Positions 63,997-64,000 of a stretch of 64,000 nucleotides of DNA are shown here, piece by piece. Source of the DNA: Caballeronia glebae (GTDB taxonomy: Bacteria; Pseudomonadota; Gammaproteobacteria; Burkholderiales; Burkholderiaceae); NCBI RefSeq assembly GCF_001545035.1, contig NZ_FCOJ02000013.1, positions 62,001 through 126,000 on the forward strand, read 5' to 3'. Position 1 is the stretch's first letter; every line of letters begins with the position of its first letter. The position numbers and the translations under genes were made by a program. Under the pieces are notes generated by a model, which was not told the DNA's origin, searched no databases, and was given only the letters and a program-made list of their open reading frames with translations.

Positions 63997-64000
63997 GGCG

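Overview
The window looks like chromosome 1 of a GC-rich betaproteobacterium of the Burkholderiaceae, most like Paraburkholderia or Caballeronia. The evidence is a strong preference for G or C in third codon positions, blocks with typical Burkholderia gene order (lptD-surA-pdxA-rsmA; bamE-dapB-exbB-exbD-leuS-lptE-holA-proA-hemJ), an Entner-Doudoroff locus with HexR, and a trimeric autotransporter with an extended signal peptide region. Taxonomy is inferred from gene content only. No rRNA, tRNA, insertion sequence or CRISPR array was seen.

Positions 1-5242 are the most unusual part. A YadA-like trimeric autotransporter adhesin and a TPR plus OGT-type (GT41-like) glycosyltransferase gene are both broken by one 2,752-bp inversion, 1172-3923. 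Flipping that block in silico joins the TPR half (3924-5242, minus) in frame to the glycosyltransferase half (1172-2342), giving about 829 residues. It also joins the adhesin start (2851-3923) to the adhesin body (1-1171, minus). The adhesin start additionally carries three frame changes. This is either a real rearrangement that disables an adhesin and its presumed glycosyltransferase together, or an assembly error in repeats.

Positions 5450-12315 hold a secreted NTF2-like protein, a WYL-domain regulator with nearby palindromes, a YhaO/YhaN nuclease-ATPase pair (SbcCD/Mre11-Rad50-like) and a small unknown gene. Positions 12297-21423 are housekeeping: rsmA, pdxA, surA and lptD on the minus strand, facing amgK-murU (cell-wall sugar recycling) and purB. 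Positions 21467-27565 form a gluconate and Entner-Doudoroff block (gntK, GntP permease, eda, edd, divergent hexR).

Positions 27593-37473 carry a long minus-strand envelope, replication and biosynthesis run, then divergent fur. Positions 37614-41433 hold allantoin degradation genes allA-alc with a DctA transporter, divergent from a FadR-type regulator with a clear palindromic site between them. Positions 41545-46829 contain gap, tkt, a VOC protein and rsmE. Positions 46932-48409 hold a secreted barnase-type RNase, its barstar inhibitor and a candidate structured small RNA. Positions 48410-53837 carry maeB, thiL, pgpA, pncC and pyrF.

Positions 53928-63996 are one minus-strand sugar operon: IclR regulator, dgoK, dgoA, an SDR, an AraFGH-like ABC importer, a second SDR, a lactonase and an aldose epimerase. 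Together they would import a sugar such as galactose or arabinose, oxidise it to an aldonate and cleave a 2-keto-3-deoxy-phosphosugar. The aldonate dehydratase needed in between is not in the window.
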